From an uncultured Clostridium sp. (lineage in GTDB: Bacteria; Bacillota; Clostridia; Lachnospirales; Lachnospiraceae), in contig CANPMS010000017.1 of NCBI GenBank assembly GCA_947575275.1, positions 1 through 41,096 of the forward strand: 41,096 nt of DNA. The letters are read 5' to 3'. The notes beneath the pieces were generated by a model that made no database searches, was not told the origin of the DNA, and saw only the letters and a list, made by a program, of their open reading frames with translations. A program made the position numbers and the translations under genes. Every line of letters starts with the position of its first letter. The stretch's first letter is position 1. Of this stretch, positions 1 through 8,268 are shown in pieces.

Positions 1-82
1 AGCATCTCTGCTTTTTAAATATTTAGTTGTAACATATGTATTGTAATCCTACATTTCCTGTGACAGGAAGATGAAATGATGC

Positions 83-111
83 TTGACACCGACTTATGAT
101 TATGCTAAATT
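83..111 (+). promoter_or_regulatory. Probable sigma-A promoter of the leuS T-box transcript
   Basis: A perfect -35 hexamer TTGACA lies at 83-88. A weaker -10 (TAAATT, 106-111) follows after a 17-base spacer. Transcription would start near 118, just ahead of the T-box leader. The -10 matches only four of six consensus bases, so an upstream promoter outside or at the edge of the window remains possible. Confidence 0.5.
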
Positions 112-117
112 TAGAAT

Positions 118-238
118 CAGTGTAAATGTAGTGAAGGGAAGTAGTAGACGCTACGGAGCTGTACAGAGTGGTACCGCGCAGGTTCAAGAAGAATACCCTG
201 CGTCTCTGGAATGAAAAGTCCGGGACGCAGGGTTTTTT
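118..238 (+). promoter_or_regulatory. T-box leader (tRNA-Leu sensing) with antiterminator and terminator
   Basis: The T-box core is at 164-178. An antiterminator can be drawn with CAGAG (164-168) pairing CTCTG (204-208), the seven-base bulge TGGTACC (169-175), and CGCAGG (177-182) pairing CCTGCG (197-202). The competing terminator pairs ACCCTGCGTC (195-204) with GACGCAGGGT (224-233), followed by a T run to 238. Position directly upstream of leuS implies that uncharged tRNA-Leu promotes read-through. What is odd is the 5' part: only about 46 bases separate the predicted transcript start from the antiterminator, holding one small hairpin (GTAG 141-144 with CTAC 151-154). No specifier stem I with a leucine codon is visible. 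Confidence 0.85.
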
Positions 239-243
239 GTTCC

Positions 244-362
244 TTTATAGGAAATTGCGTCCTATAAAGCAAAACCCTCCGGGGGATGCGCACTTCGCGC
301 TCAGGGGAAATGGTTGCTGTGGCAACCGCGCTCCAGCGCGAGAGTCCGGCAAGCCGGACTCT
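244..362 (+). repeat. Cluster of four to five palindromes in the leuS 5' UTR
   Basis: Consecutive hairpins fill the interval between the T-box terminator and the leuS ribosome binding site: TTTATAGG/CCTATAAA (244-251/261-268), GCGC/GCGC (288-291/297-300), GGTTGC/GCAACC (312-317/322-327), CGCGCT/AGCGCG (327-332/335-340) and AGAGTCCGG/CCGGACTCT (341-349/354-362). The first hairpin recurs nearly intact at 5201-5222 in decayed intergenic DNA. This points to a dispersed palindromic repeat rather than a leuS-specific structure. I do not recognise a named family. Confidence 0.7.
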
Positions 363-409
363 TTGTTCTACAAGATTCCAGTAAAGGAAATCAATCAGGA
401 GGAAAAATT

Positions 410-2821
410 ATGGCAGGCTATAACCACAGCGCCATTGAAAAGAAGTGGCGTGAAAACTGGGAGAAGGCTCCTATTAATGTTAATGACGGAAAGAAACCGA
501 AATATTATTGTCTGGATATGTTCCCATATCCGTCGGGAAGCGGTCTCCATGTGGGGCATTGGAGAGGATATGTAATTTCCGACGTGTGGAGCCGTTATCA
601 GATTCTAAAGGGACACTACGTTATCCATCCCATGGGCTGGGATGCGTTTGGTCTCCCCGCAGAGAATTATGCCATTAAAATGGGAATTCACCCGGCAGTT
701 TCCACGGCGGAGAATGTAAGGAATATTAAGAAGCAGATTAATGAGATTGCGGCAGTCTATGACTGGGATATGGAAGTGAACACTACGGATCCGCAGTTTT
801 ACAAGTGGACTCAGTGGATTTTTGTGAAGATGTTTCAGGCGGGGCTTGCTTACGAGAAGGAGTTTCCAATCAACTGGTGCCCGTCCTGTAAGACAGGGCT
901 GGCAAATGAGGAGGTTGTCAACGGCTGTTGTGAGCGCTGCAGTTCTGCCGTCACCAAGAAAAGCCTGCGCCAGTGGATGTTGAAGATCACTGCCTATGCA
1001 GAGCGTCTTTTAAACGATTTGGACAAGCTGGAGTGGCCGGAGAAGGTTAAAAAGATGCAGACGGAATGGATTGGAAAATCCTACGGGGCAGAGATTGATT
1101 TTAAGGTGGAGGGAAGGAAAGAGACGATTACCGTCTATACCACCCGTCCCGATACGTTGTACGGAGCGACCTTCATGGTACTTGCTCCGGAGCATAAGCT
1201 GGCGAAGCAGCTTGCCACTGATAAGACGAAGGAGGAGGTTGAGAAGTATATTTTCGATTCCTCCATGCGCTCTAATGTGGATCGTATGCAGGATAAGGAA
1301 AAGACCGGCGTGTTCACAGGAAGCTATGCTGTCAATCCGTTGAACGGCGCGAAGGTTCCAATCTGGCTGTCTGACTATGTGCTTGCCGATTACGGTACGG
1401 GGGCAATTATGTGTGTGCCAGCCCATGATGACCGTGACTTTGAGTTTGCAAAGAAGTTTGATATTCCGATTGTCCAAGTTATCGCAAAGGATGGTAAGGA
1501 AATCGAGAATATGACTGAGGCGTACACTGACGCAAATGGAATCATGATTCATTCCGGTGAGTGGAATGGAATGGAGTCAGCTGTTTTAAAGAAAGAGGCT
1601 CCGGCGATGATTGAAGCCAAGGGTCTGGGCAAAAAGACCGTCAACTATAAGCTGAGGGACTGGGTATTTTCCAGACAGCGTTACTGGGGCGAGCCAATTC
1701 CGATTGTTCATTGTTCCAAGTGTGGTAATGTGGCGGTTCCGGAGGAGGAGCTTCCTTTGAAGCTGCCTGAGGTGGAGAGCTATCAGCCCACAGGCACCGG
1801 AGAGTCGCCGCTGGCGGCGATTGAAGCATGGGTGAACTGCACCTGCCCGCAGTGCGGCGGTCCGGCAAAGCGTGAGACAAACACAATGCCCCAGTGGGCC
1901 GGGTCTTCCTGGTATTTTCTCCGCTATGTGGACAGCCATAATGACAAGGAGCTGGTTTCTAGGGAGAAGGCGGACAAGTATCTGCCGGTAGACATGTATA
2001 TCGGCGGCGTAGAGCACGCAGTGCTTCACCTTCTGTACTCCCGGTTTTATACCAAATTTTTACATGACATCGGTGTGGTTGATTTTGATGAGCCGTTTAA
2101 AAAACTGTTTAACCAGGGGATGATTACCGGAAAGAATGGAATCAAGATGAGCAAGTCCAAGGGTAATGTGGTGTCCCCGGATGATTTGGTGCGGGATTAC
2201 GGTTGTGACGCTCTAAGAATGTATGAGCTGTTTGTAGGACCGCCGGAGCTAGATGCGGAGTGGGACGAGCGTGGAATTGAGGGAGTTTCCCGTTTCCTTG
2301 GCCGGTTTTGGAACCTGGTTCAAAGCAGCAGGGATAAGGAGATTGCCGAGACAAGGGAGATGGTGCGTCTGCGCCATAAGCTGGTGTTCGACATTGAGCA
2401 GCGCTTCAACCAGTTCAGCTTGAATACGGTTGTGTCCGGCTTTATGGAGTACAATAACAAGCTGATTGAGTTGGCAAAGAAGACTGGCGGCATTGATAAG
2501 GAGACCTTAAAGACCTTTACGGTTTTACTTGCTCCGTTTGCCCCGCATATCGGAGAGGAAATCTGGCAGCAGCTTGGTGGCACAGACAGTGTATTCCATG
2601 CACAGTGGCCGGATTATGATGAGGAAGCGATGAAGGACGATGAAATTGAGATTGGTGTTCAGGTCAATGGAAAAGCCCGGGGCGTGGTGAGGCTTCCTGT
2701 GGACGCATCCCGGGAGGATGCGATTGCGGCAGGTAAGGCGGCTGTGTCGGACAAAATTACCGGAACGATTGTGAAGGAAATCTATGTTCCCGGAAAGATT
2801 ATTAATATTGTGTGTAAATAA
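410..2821 (+). CDS. leuS: Leucyl-tRNA synthetase
   Basis: Class I aminoacyl-tRNA synthetase that charges tRNA-Leu with leucine using ATP in the cytosol. The 803-residue product is of normal bacterial length. The HIGH signature appears as HVGH at residues 47-50 within a PYPSG context, and KMSKS at residues 579-583. A cysteine pair cluster (CPSC and CCERC, about residues 160-180) fits the zinc-binding insertion, followed by the editing domain (TTRPDTLYG motif) and a C-terminal anticodon-binding region. The reading frame is open upstream to 314, but the start at 410 is chosen because AGGAGG sits at 397-402 and homologs begin at this point. It is preceded by a T-box leader, so expression should respond to leucine starvation. 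Confidence 0.97.
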   Translation: MAGYNHSAIEKKWRENWEKAPINVNDGKKPKYYCLDMFPYPSGSGLHVGHWRGYVISDVWSRYQILKGHYVIHPMGWDAFGLPAENYAIKMGIHPAVSTAENVRNIKKQINEIAAVYDWDMEVNTTDPQFYKWTQWIFVKMFQAGLAYEKEFPINWCPSCKTGLANEEVVNGCCERCSSAVTKKSLRQWMLKITAYAERLLNDLDKLEWPEKVKKMQTEWIGKSYGAEIDFKVEGRKETITVYTTRPDTLYGATFMVLAPEHKLAKQLATDKTKEEVEKYIFDSSMRSNVDRMQDKEKTGVFTGSYAVNPLNGAKVPIWLSDYVLADYGTGAIMCVPAHDDRDFEFAKKFDIPIVQVIAKDGKEIENMTEAYTDANGIMIHSGEWNGMESAVLKKEAPAMIEAKGLGKKTVNYKLRDWVFSRQRYWGEPIPIVHCSKCGNVAVPEEELPLKLPEVESYQPTGTGESPLAAIEAWVNCTCPQCGGPAKRETNTMPQWAGSSWYFLRYVDSHNDKELVSREKADKYLPVDMYIGGVEHAVLHLLYSRFYTKFLHDIGVVDFDEPFKKLFNQGMITGKNGIKMSKSKGNVVSPDDLVRDYGCDALRMYELFVGPPELDAEWDERGIEGVSRFLGRFWNLVQSSRDKEIAETREMVRLRHKLVFDIEQRFNQFSLNTVVSGFMEYNNKLIELAKKTGGIDKETLKTFTVLLAPFAPHIGEEIWQQLGGTDSVFHAQWPDYDEEAMKDDEIEIGVQVNGKARGVVRLPVDASREDAIAAGKAAVSDKITGTIVKEIYVPGKIINIVCK

Positions 2822-2865
2822 CGGGTGAAAGAGTAATTGGCTGACAGGTCAGAAAGGAATCAAAA

Positions 2866-3660
2866 GTGGGAGATGGGTCGGTGAAGATAAGAAACTTAAG
2901 AGGAGGAGTCTGGCTGCTTACAGTTATGCTAATGGTATCGTTCATGGGCACAGGTGCAATCGCCGGTGAGGAGAAGGGGCCGGGAGTGAGTAAAACCGCG
3001 GAGACCAGAGCGGAGGAGCAAAATGAGGTATCCTCTAACGGGCTTGGTATCAGCCTGGCAGAGCTGGATGCGGCAAAGGAGACGGACAGCCTGGTTGTGG
3101 TTGCAGGGTCAGGAATGGACAGCTCTGCTGTTAAGGTAGGATATTATAGGAAAAATGACGAGGGAGTCTGGCAGGAGCAGTTCTGCACCACGGGCTTCTG
3201 CGGTCACAACGGCATGGCTGCTGACAAGCGGGAGGGTGACAGACGGACACCGGTAGGGACCTATTCCTTTATCCGTGCTTTTGGAAGCCTTGCAGATCCA
3301 GGCAGTATCCTGCCTTATAAGCAGCTGGATGATGGGGATTACTGGGTAGATGATTCGGACAGTCCTTATTATAATCAGATGGTGAATACCAGGATAACAA
3401 AGAAAAACTGGCGTTCTGCTGAGCACCTGATTGAGATTGTGCCTCAGTATCGCTATGCGCTGGCATTGAACTATAATACAGATGAGAGGATACCGGGAAA
3501 GGGCTCTGCTATTTTTCTCCATGGTTTTCATAGCTGGAAGACATGGACTGAGGGGTGTATTGCTATTCCTGAAGAGTATGTAAAAATGCTGGTGCAGCAG
3601 CTGGACAAGGATTCCCGCATTGTGATTATGCCGGATTTGCCGGAGGCAGCTGTACAATAG
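2866..3660 (+). CDS. Exported L,D-transpeptidase (YkuD-type) domain protein
   Basis: A 264-residue protein with an N-terminal basic stretch and hydrophobic segment (about residues 6-30) that looks like a signal peptide or anchor. A variable linker follows, then a YkuD-like domain from about residue 75. The catalytic signature is recognisable: His219 in IFLHG, then TEGC with Cys231. The family links peptidoglycan stem peptides, or otherwise handles D-amino-acid-containing peptides, outside the membrane. The start is a GTG with GAAAGG upstream; GTG 2881 is an alternative. The spacing between His and Cys is a little different from classical Ldt enzymes, so activity as a true cross-linking enzyme is inferred only. 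Confidence 0.8.
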   Translation: MGDGSVKIRNLRGGVWLLTVMLMVSFMGTGAIAGEEKGPGVSKTAETRAEEQNEVSSNGLGISLAELDAAKETDSLVVVAGSGMDSSAVKVGYYRKNDEGVWQEQFCTTGFCGHNGMAADKREGDRRTPVGTYSFIRAFGSLADPGSILPYKQLDDGDYWVDDSDSPYYNQMVNTRITKKNWRSAEHLIEIVPQYRYALALNYNTDERIPGKGSAIFLHGFHSWKTWTEGCIAIPEEYVKMLVQQLDKDSRIVIMPDLPEAAVQ

Positions 3661-3692
3661 AATAAGAAAATTAAAAGTTTGGGAGGGGTAAT

Positions 3693-4601
3693 ATGAAATG
3701 TAAGGTGTGTAATGCAGAAAGTGGTAAGTACCCTTTATGCAAAGAATGTAACAGTAAAAAAGAAGCAGGTGAGATTATTAAATGTGGGAAATGTCATAAA
3801 TGGCATTATATTAGCGACCCATGTGAAATGGAAGGGGCTGGTAAAGAAATAGAAGGCAAATTTTTATATCAGTTAAAGTCTTCCTTAGTAACAGATACGG
3901 AAATGAATTACTTAAAGTGCATCAAGGGTGCATTGCCAGAGGGATACTTGATTCAGCCACAAGCTAATCTTGCATCATTTATTGTTAGGACTGATGGAGC
4001 GAAATACCAGAATGAATTATTTAGAAATGTAGATTTTATTATAACTGACCTATTTTATAAACCTTTGATTTTGATAGAGATTAATGACCAAACACATTTA
4101 TCCCATGATAGGGTTAATAGAGATAAAAAAGTGACTAATATATGTGAAGAAGCGGGAATACCTATTATTAAGTTATGGACTTCTTATGGGGTAAATCCAG
4201 AATACATAAAAAAAAGAATTGAAGAAACAATAGCGGCATTACCGGTAAAGCGAGTTCACCATTTTATGAAAGAAAAAGAGATTGAAAACTCTAATCTTGC
4301 AAAACCTGCTGCTATTGTTAATAAGAGTGAGAAAAAGGGTTGTTATATTGCAACTTGTATTTACGGATCTTATGATTGTCCGCAGGTTTGGATATTACGG
4401 CGATTTAGAGATTATATACTTGATAAAACATGGTATGGCAGAGCGTTTATTAAGTGTTACTATATAGCCAGCCCAATGTTGGTGAAGTGGTTTGGAGGTC
4501 AAAAATGGTTTAAAACATTCTGGAAATCCAAATTAGACAAGATGATAGATGAATTAAAAAATAAAGGTATTGATGACACATACTACAATGACACATACTA
4601 A
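3693..4601 (+). CDS. Zinc-ribbon / DUF2726 nuclease-like / CFI-box protein
   Basis: A 302-residue protein with three visible parts. Residues 1-45 carry paired CxxC motifs (CKVC, CKEC, CGKC) typical of zinc ribbons. Residues about 75-175 resemble DUF2726, a domain with the restriction-endonuclease-like fold; the core is VDFIITD followed by LILIEINDQTH and a conserved R..RD.K stretch. The C-terminal 85 residues match the CFI-box C-terminal domain (CYIATCIYGSYDCP, then WILRRFRDY and WYGR). RBS GGAGGGG precedes the ATG. The function is unknown; the middle domain suggests nucleic acid cleavage or binding. The gene ends exactly where an IS1182 remnant begins. The end of the protein looks normal for the family, so the gene is probably intact. 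Confidence 0.75.
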   Translation: MKCKVCNAESGKYPLCKECNSKKEAGEIIKCGKCHKWHYISDPCEMEGAGKEIEGKFLYQLKSSLVTDTEMNYLKCIKGALPEGYLIQPQANLASFIVRTDGAKYQNELFRNVDFIITDLFYKPLILIEINDQTHLSHDRVNRDKKVTNICEEAGIPIIKLWTSYGVNPEYIKKRIEETIAALPVKRVHHFMKEKEIENSNLAKPAAIVNKSEKKGCYIATCIYGSYDCPQVWILRRFRDYILDKTWYGRAFIKCYYIASPMLVKWFGGQKWFKTFWKSKLDKMIDELKNKGIDDTYYNDTY

Positions 4602-5138
4602 TTTCTATCTGAAGTTTTATTAAACCCATCCGATCCGAAGGCTACTTTTCGATATAAAGCCGGAAGAAAGAATTTAGGCTACGTTGGAAATGTTGTTGAA
4701 TCGGTCGGCGAAAAAGGAAGCCTTATAACTGATTATGCGGACGAAAAAAATATATATGCTGACAATCTTTACCGGACGCAAGCTAGATGAAATATATGCT
4801 GGTTTTAAATTTTCTGATGACGGACATTTTTTGCTTGAATGTATCAACGGATGCGCTCCAGAGGGATGTAGCTATGACCCTGGAAAGCGGTAGGAAGAGC
4901 AAAACAACTGCAATACATGAAGACCGGAGAATTCAGCCGGTATGCCCGTTCTCGAAACGGGGTGGAGGCAATTGTATTTCTTCTGCGAAGAAGATATCAT
5001 GTCGATAAAATCCCAACGCGTGGTAAGAATCGAACCAGGTTTCATTTTGGATTTAAAGTAGCAGCATTAGATTTCCAAAAGTTATTGGATTATATCAATA
5101 ACCTAGATTATTGTGCTCCAAAAACTAAAACGGCGTAA
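4602..5138 (+). pseudogene. IS1182-type transposase remnant
   Basis: No full-length frame survives, but two pieces are recognisable. From 4602 to about 4788 the plus strand encodes DPKATFRYKAGRKNLGYVGN and continues with a VVESVGE stretch, which is the DDE-core region typical of IS1182/IS5-like transposases, before a stop. From about 4890 to 5138 another frame carries the usual C-terminal region: RNGVEAIVFLLRRRYHVDK, then RGKNRTR and FGFKVAALDFQKLLDY. The N-terminal half is missing and the middle is frameshifted. The remnant begins immediately after the CFI-box gene, so deletion of the element's 5' part probably set the present boundary. Confidence 0.75.
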
Positions 5139-5200
5139 AAATGATGATGATATCCATCTATACAATCGTTGTCAAACAGGTCTAAAGCAAAGCCTTAATC

Positions 5201-5222
5201 TTTATAGGAAATTGCGTCCTAT
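5201..5222 (+). repeat. Second copy of the leuS-leader palindrome
   Basis: Twenty-two bases identical to 244-265: the left arm TTTATAGG, the loop AAATTGCGT and the first five bases of the right arm. It then diverges. It lies in decayed DNA downstream of the IS1182 remnant, which supports a dispersed repeat. Confidence 0.7.
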
Positions 5223-5276
5223 CAATCATCCCAAGCCTGCAGCAATACATTTGAGAAAGTCCAACAGATAACCTCC

Positions 5277-5429
5277 ATGGTGTCTATTAAGCTCACATAT
5301 AGGAAACCTACATGGCCAGAAGATCAATCTTGTTTCATATGGATCGATGACTATGATTTAATGAAGACGCTTGATACAAGCGCCGAAACTATTAAAAAAT
5401 ATATTTTGGATGAAGTAGGTAAATATTAA
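5277..5429 (+). other. Short open frame, probable gene fragment (50 aa)
   Basis: An ATG-started frame encodes 50 residues rich in acidic and aromatic residues (KPTWPEDQSCFIWIDDYD and then LMKTLDTSAETIKKY). The composition looks like real protein, but there is no ribosome binding site before the ATG and no family is recognised. It is most likely the 3' end of a gene whose 5' part was lost among the surrounding transposon debris. Confidence 0.3.
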
Positions 5430-5822
5430 GAGAGGTTACAACAAACTGGCCCATAAGGGTGTTCCGCCCTTTGGGACAAAATTACTCATGCAGCTCCAGG
5501 CGGGTGACAATGTTTGCCATCTCAAGCTCTGTATGGAATAACTGCCTATCTTCTGTACGAGAACTGTTAATTGTCTGACTTTATCCTTATTGAAATGACC
5601 GTGGGAAGTACGCTCCTTCTGCTGCTGTCAGGAGGGCAGGGAAAGTATAGCACTGATATGTGAAAGATAATCATACCCAAACATTTCAATAAATTCCTTC
5701 CACCCCAAAATGCAAATTCCCACCGCAAAAAATACTGCAAAGGCCAGAAACGGCAGCCATACTAAGGACTGCTTTTTGTGAAGGAAAGCAAGCAGTTTGT
5801 GGTGAAAAGCAGTAAGGGAGGA
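5430..5822. other. Decayed intergenic region between IS remnant and lipid operon
   Basis: No intact gene is visible. On the minus strand, a short frame ending at 5482 reads LFHTELEMANIVTRLELHE and looks like a C-terminal gene scrap. Further along, an open minus-strand frame (5628-5927, hydrophobic segment WLPFLAFAVFFAVGICILGW) resembles part of a membrane protein. Its upstream end collides with the predicted promoter and first codons of the lipid operon, so it cannot be a working gene as it stands. Confidence 0.35.
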
Positions 5823-5850
5823 TTGCAAATTTAAACTGATATGATATAAT
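5823..5850 (+). promoter_or_regulatory. Predicted promoter of the lipid operon
   Basis: A perfect -10 TATAAT is at 5845-5850, with a TTGCAA -35-like hexamer at 5823-5828 and a 16-base spacer. The first gene of the operon starts at 5899, so the leader would be about 40 bases. No operator is obvious. Confidence 0.6.
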
Positions 5851-5898
5851 AAAAACACCGATATAAAAGTCGCTAGTATTGAGGAGTATGACGCTTTC

Positions 5899-6252
5899 AT
5901 GAAAAATAAAACATTATTTGATAGCATTCAATGTGCGCTCAGAGGTTTGTGTTATGCAATAAAAACCGAGAAGAATTATAAGTATTATCTGATTATATCG
6001 GCTGTATTTTGTATTATTAATATTTATTTGAATGTAGGCATGTTAGGATATTTTTGTCATATTGTAACCACATTAGGTGTCTTTTCTTCTGAATGTTTCA
6101 ATACAAGTATGGAACATTTAGTTAATATGATAGACGGGGACATAAAAGAAGAAATCAGGATTATCAAAGATGTTGCGGCTTCGGGAGTGTTATGCTGGGG
6201 TATCGCATTTATAATCTGTGAGTTTGTGATGATAGGTTGTTGTTTCATATGA
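5899..6252 (+). CDS. Prokaryotic diacylglycerol kinase / undecaprenol kinase family
   Basis: A 117-residue membrane protein of the DgkA family, close to the usual 120. Three transmembrane helices are expected (about residues 30-45, 48-63, 95-115). The active-site signature is E65..N68..E72 (ECFNTSMEHLV), with the conserved KD.AASG stretch after residue 90. Gram-positive members phosphorylate undecaprenol or diacylglycerol using ATP. GAGGAG at 5881-5886 is the likely ribosome site, somewhat far from the ATG. It is the first gene of the coupled lipid operon, where it might phosphorylate a lipid alcohol that feeds the CDP-activating enzyme encoded next. That substrate assignment is inference. 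Confidence 0.85.
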   Translation: MKNKTLFDSIQCALRGLCYAIKTEKNYKYYLIISAVFCIINIYLNVGMLGYFCHIVTTLGVFSSECFNTSMEHLVNMIDGDIKEEIRIIKDVAASGVLCWGIAFIICEFVMIGCCFI

Positions 6253-6824
6253 CAGGTATGTATATTACAATGTTTCCGCTAATATTAGGTGGGATATTTA
6301 ATATGATATTTACAAAAACAAATATATACAAACAATATAAATATCCCATAGATAGGTATAAGTGCTGGAGGGATAATCGCCGTATATTTGGTGATCATAA
6401 AACGGTTATAGGTTTTGTATCTATGATAGTGTTTTTAATCCTGTTTCAAATTATCTGGGGAGTTGTTTGCAGTGTTTTAAAAATAGAACATTTGAATGAT
6501 TGGTATAATATTTCTACAAACTCTTTACCTTTCAATTTATATATTGGTTTTTTAGTAGGATTTATGTATATGATTTGCGAGCTGCCAAATAGTTTTATGA
6601 AAAGAAGAATAGGTATTGAGGCCGGCAAAAAAGGAAAGGGCTTAACAGGAGCAGTATGTTATGTAACAGACCAGATTGATTCTTTAGTGGGTGTTTTTAT
6701 AATTTTAAAATTATACAGTGGAATATCTTTTATGGACTATTTTTTTTATATCCTTTTGGGTGGTATAACTCATATAGCCATAAACGTGTCTTTATATTTA
6801 TTAAGGATTAGGAGAGATATTTAA
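6249..6824 (+). CDS. CDP-archaeol synthase-like (CarS/DUF46) CTP:lipid-phosphate cytidylyltransferase
   Basis: A 191-residue polytopic membrane protein. Diagnostic stretches of the CarS/DUF46 family are present: DNRRIFGDHKTVIGF near residue 37, ELPNSFMKRRIGIE near residue 109 and VTDQIDSLVG near residue 137. In archaea CarS transfers CMP from CTP to unsaturated archaetidic acid; it is related to bacterial CdsA, which makes CDP-diacylglycerol. The ATG at 6249 overlaps the upstream stop as ATGA, so it is preferred over the TTG at 6237. In context it should supply the CDP-lipid used by the next gene. Whether the lipid is diacyl or prenyl-ether cannot be told from sequence alone. Confidence 0.8.
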   Translation: MTGMYITMFPLILGGIFNMIFTKTNIYKQYKYPIDRYKCWRDNRRIFGDHKTVIGFVSMIVFLILFQIIWGVVCSVLKIEHLNDWYNISTNSLPFNLYIGFLVGFMYMICELPNSFMKRRIGIEAGKKGKGLTGAVCYVTDQIDSLVGVFIILKLYSGISFMDYFFYILLGGITHIAINVSLYLLRIRRDI

Positions 6825-7417
6825 TGCGTTTTATAGGTTATTATAACAGATCTGTAGTATTAACATATATAGGGATTTTCATATCACTATTTGGTATGTT
6901 AAATGTACAGAATTTAAAAATATCTGTCATTTGTTTAATTTTAGCTGGTTTATGTGATTTGTTTGACGGTCCGGTTGCCAGAACGTGTAAGAGGACAAAA
7001 GAAGAAAGGAATTTTGGCATTCAAATCGATTCTTTAGCTGATGTTATCTCTTGTATCATTTTTCCTGTTATCATTTTGAATGAGATTTGTGGAAGAATAG
7101 CAAATGGCATATTCTTGTTTATTGTAATATCTTTCTATGTTTTGGCAGGTATCATCCGTTTAGCCTTTTTTAATATTATAACGGATGGGAATATGAAATA
7201 TTACCATGGGCTGCCTGTGACATATATTGCATTAATTTTACCTGTAATCTTTGTGATATTCAATAAATTTCCCCGGTTTCCGTATATTGTTTTGGCTGCC
7301 TTTTTGATTCTTTCGTTTTTATTTGTTTTAGATATAAGGATCAAGAAACCTGGAGGTATCTGGTATGGTATATTTATAGCATTGGCAGTAGTAGTAAGCT
7401 GGATGGCTGCATTATGA
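6824..7417 (+). CDS. pssA: CDP-alcohol phosphatidyltransferase, phosphatidylserine synthase-like
   Basis: A 197-residue polytopic membrane protein with the CDP-alcohol phosphotransferase signature DGPVAR...G...D...D: DLFDGPVAR, an 11-residue spacer, then FGIQIDSLAD. The FGIQIDSLAD segment is typical of Gram-positive phosphatidylserine synthases, which condense CDP-lipid with L-serine. The ATG overlaps the preceding TAA by one base, with AGGATTAGGAGA upstream. The decarboxylase gene that follows supports serine as the alcohol. In this operon the substrate may be a CDP-lipid other than CDP-diacylglycerol, as suggested by the CarS-like neighbour. Confidence 0.85.
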   Translation: MRFIGYYNRSVVLTYIGIFISLFGMLNVQNLKISVICLILAGLCDLFDGPVARTCKRTKEERNFGIQIDSLADVISCIIFPVIILNEICGRIANGIFLFIVISFYVLAGIIRLAFFNIITDGNMKYYHGLPVTYIALILPVIFVIFNKFPRFPYIVLAAFLILSFLFVLDIRIKKPGGIWYGIFIALAVVVSWMAAL

Positions 7418-8268
7418 TAGTTTATGACAGGGCAAAAAAGGAATATGTGAATGAGGTTGAACCCCACGAGGGTCTGTTGAAATTTTTATATCAGACAATG
7501 ACAGGCCGTCTTTTACTTAAATTCATTGTAAAACCATCATTTAGTAAGTGGTATGGCAGGTATTATAATAGTGGGAAAAGTAAGAAGGATATAAAATTAT
7601 TTATAGATAAACATGGAATAAAGGATGTAAAAGAGTACGATATTGAAACGTTTCAAAGTTTTAATGATTTTTTTACCAGACAAAAAGAAGTAAAAATATC
7701 GGATCATGATCATGATTTGATTTCCACAGCGGATTCTAAATTGTCCGTTTATCATATAGATAAAGATTTGAGGCTGAAAATAAAGAATTCAAGTTACAGT
7801 TTAGACGATATTTTAGATGATGTGGAGTTGGCAAAACAGTTTATCAATGGGCTTTGTCTGGTTTTTCGATTATCTTTAACCGATTATCACAGATATATCT
7901 ATATAGACGATGGCTTTCTTTTCAGACATTATGAGATAGCAGGTGAGCTGCATACTGTTCGCTCTATTTCGGAAAAGTTTCATGTATTTAGCAGGAATCA
8001 TCGTATCGTGTCTGTTTTAAAAATGAAACATTTAGGTGATGTAGTGCAAGTTGAAGTAGGCGCTCTTACGATAGGTGCGATACATAATTATAATAAACCT
8101 GTCTTTTTTTACGGGGATGAAAAGGGATATTTCGGGTATGGCGGCTCAACGATAGTTATATTTTTGAAACATGGTGTTGTAAAGATAGATTCTGATATAG
8201 CAGAGCAAAGTGAAAAGGGTATAGAGACTAAGGTAAATATAGGGGAGCGTATAGGCAAGATATGTTAA
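7414..8268 (+). CDS. psd: Phosphatidylserine decarboxylase-like
   Basis: A 284-residue protein of the pyruvoyl-dependent phosphatidylserine decarboxylase family. The N-terminal region includes SFNDFFTRQ, the middle has FRLSLTDYHRYIYIDDG with the conserved histidine, and the self-cleavage site appears as GGST with Ser245 (the bacterial form is usually LGST). Cleavage before that serine would give a short alpha chain carrying the pyruvoyl group. The reaction converts the serine headgroup to ethanolamine. The ATG overlaps the pssA stop as ATGA. The pair pssA-psd gives an aminophospholipid headgroup pathway. Confidence 0.88.
   Translation: MIVYDRAKKEYVNEVEPHEGLLKFLYQTMTGRLLLKFIVKPSFSKWYGRYYNSGKSKKDIKLFIDKHGIKDVKEYDIETFQSFNDFFTRQKEVKISDHDHDLISTADSKLSVYHIDKDLRLKIKNSSYSLDDILDDVELAKQFINGLCLVFRLSLTDYHRYIYIDDGFLFRHYEIAGELHTVRSISEKFHVFSRNHRIVSVLKMKHLGDVVQVEVGALTIGAIHNYNKPVFFYGDEKGYFGYGGSTIVIFLKHGVVKIDSDIAEQSEKGIETKVNIGERIGKIC

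Noticed and set aside
168..575. Open frame of 135 codons across the T-box and leuS start
   Set aside because: It overlaps the T-box core, the terminator and the leuS beginning in another frame and has no family signature; leuS itself is certain.
1010..2029. Minus-strand open frames inside leuS
   Set aside because: They are shadows of a confirmed highly conserved gene, with no ribosome sites or recognisable protein sequence.
5628..5927. Minus-strand 99-codon hydrophobic frame
   Set aside because: It runs through the predicted promoter and start of the lipid operon and lacks a plausible start site; kept only as possible debris in the intergenic entry.
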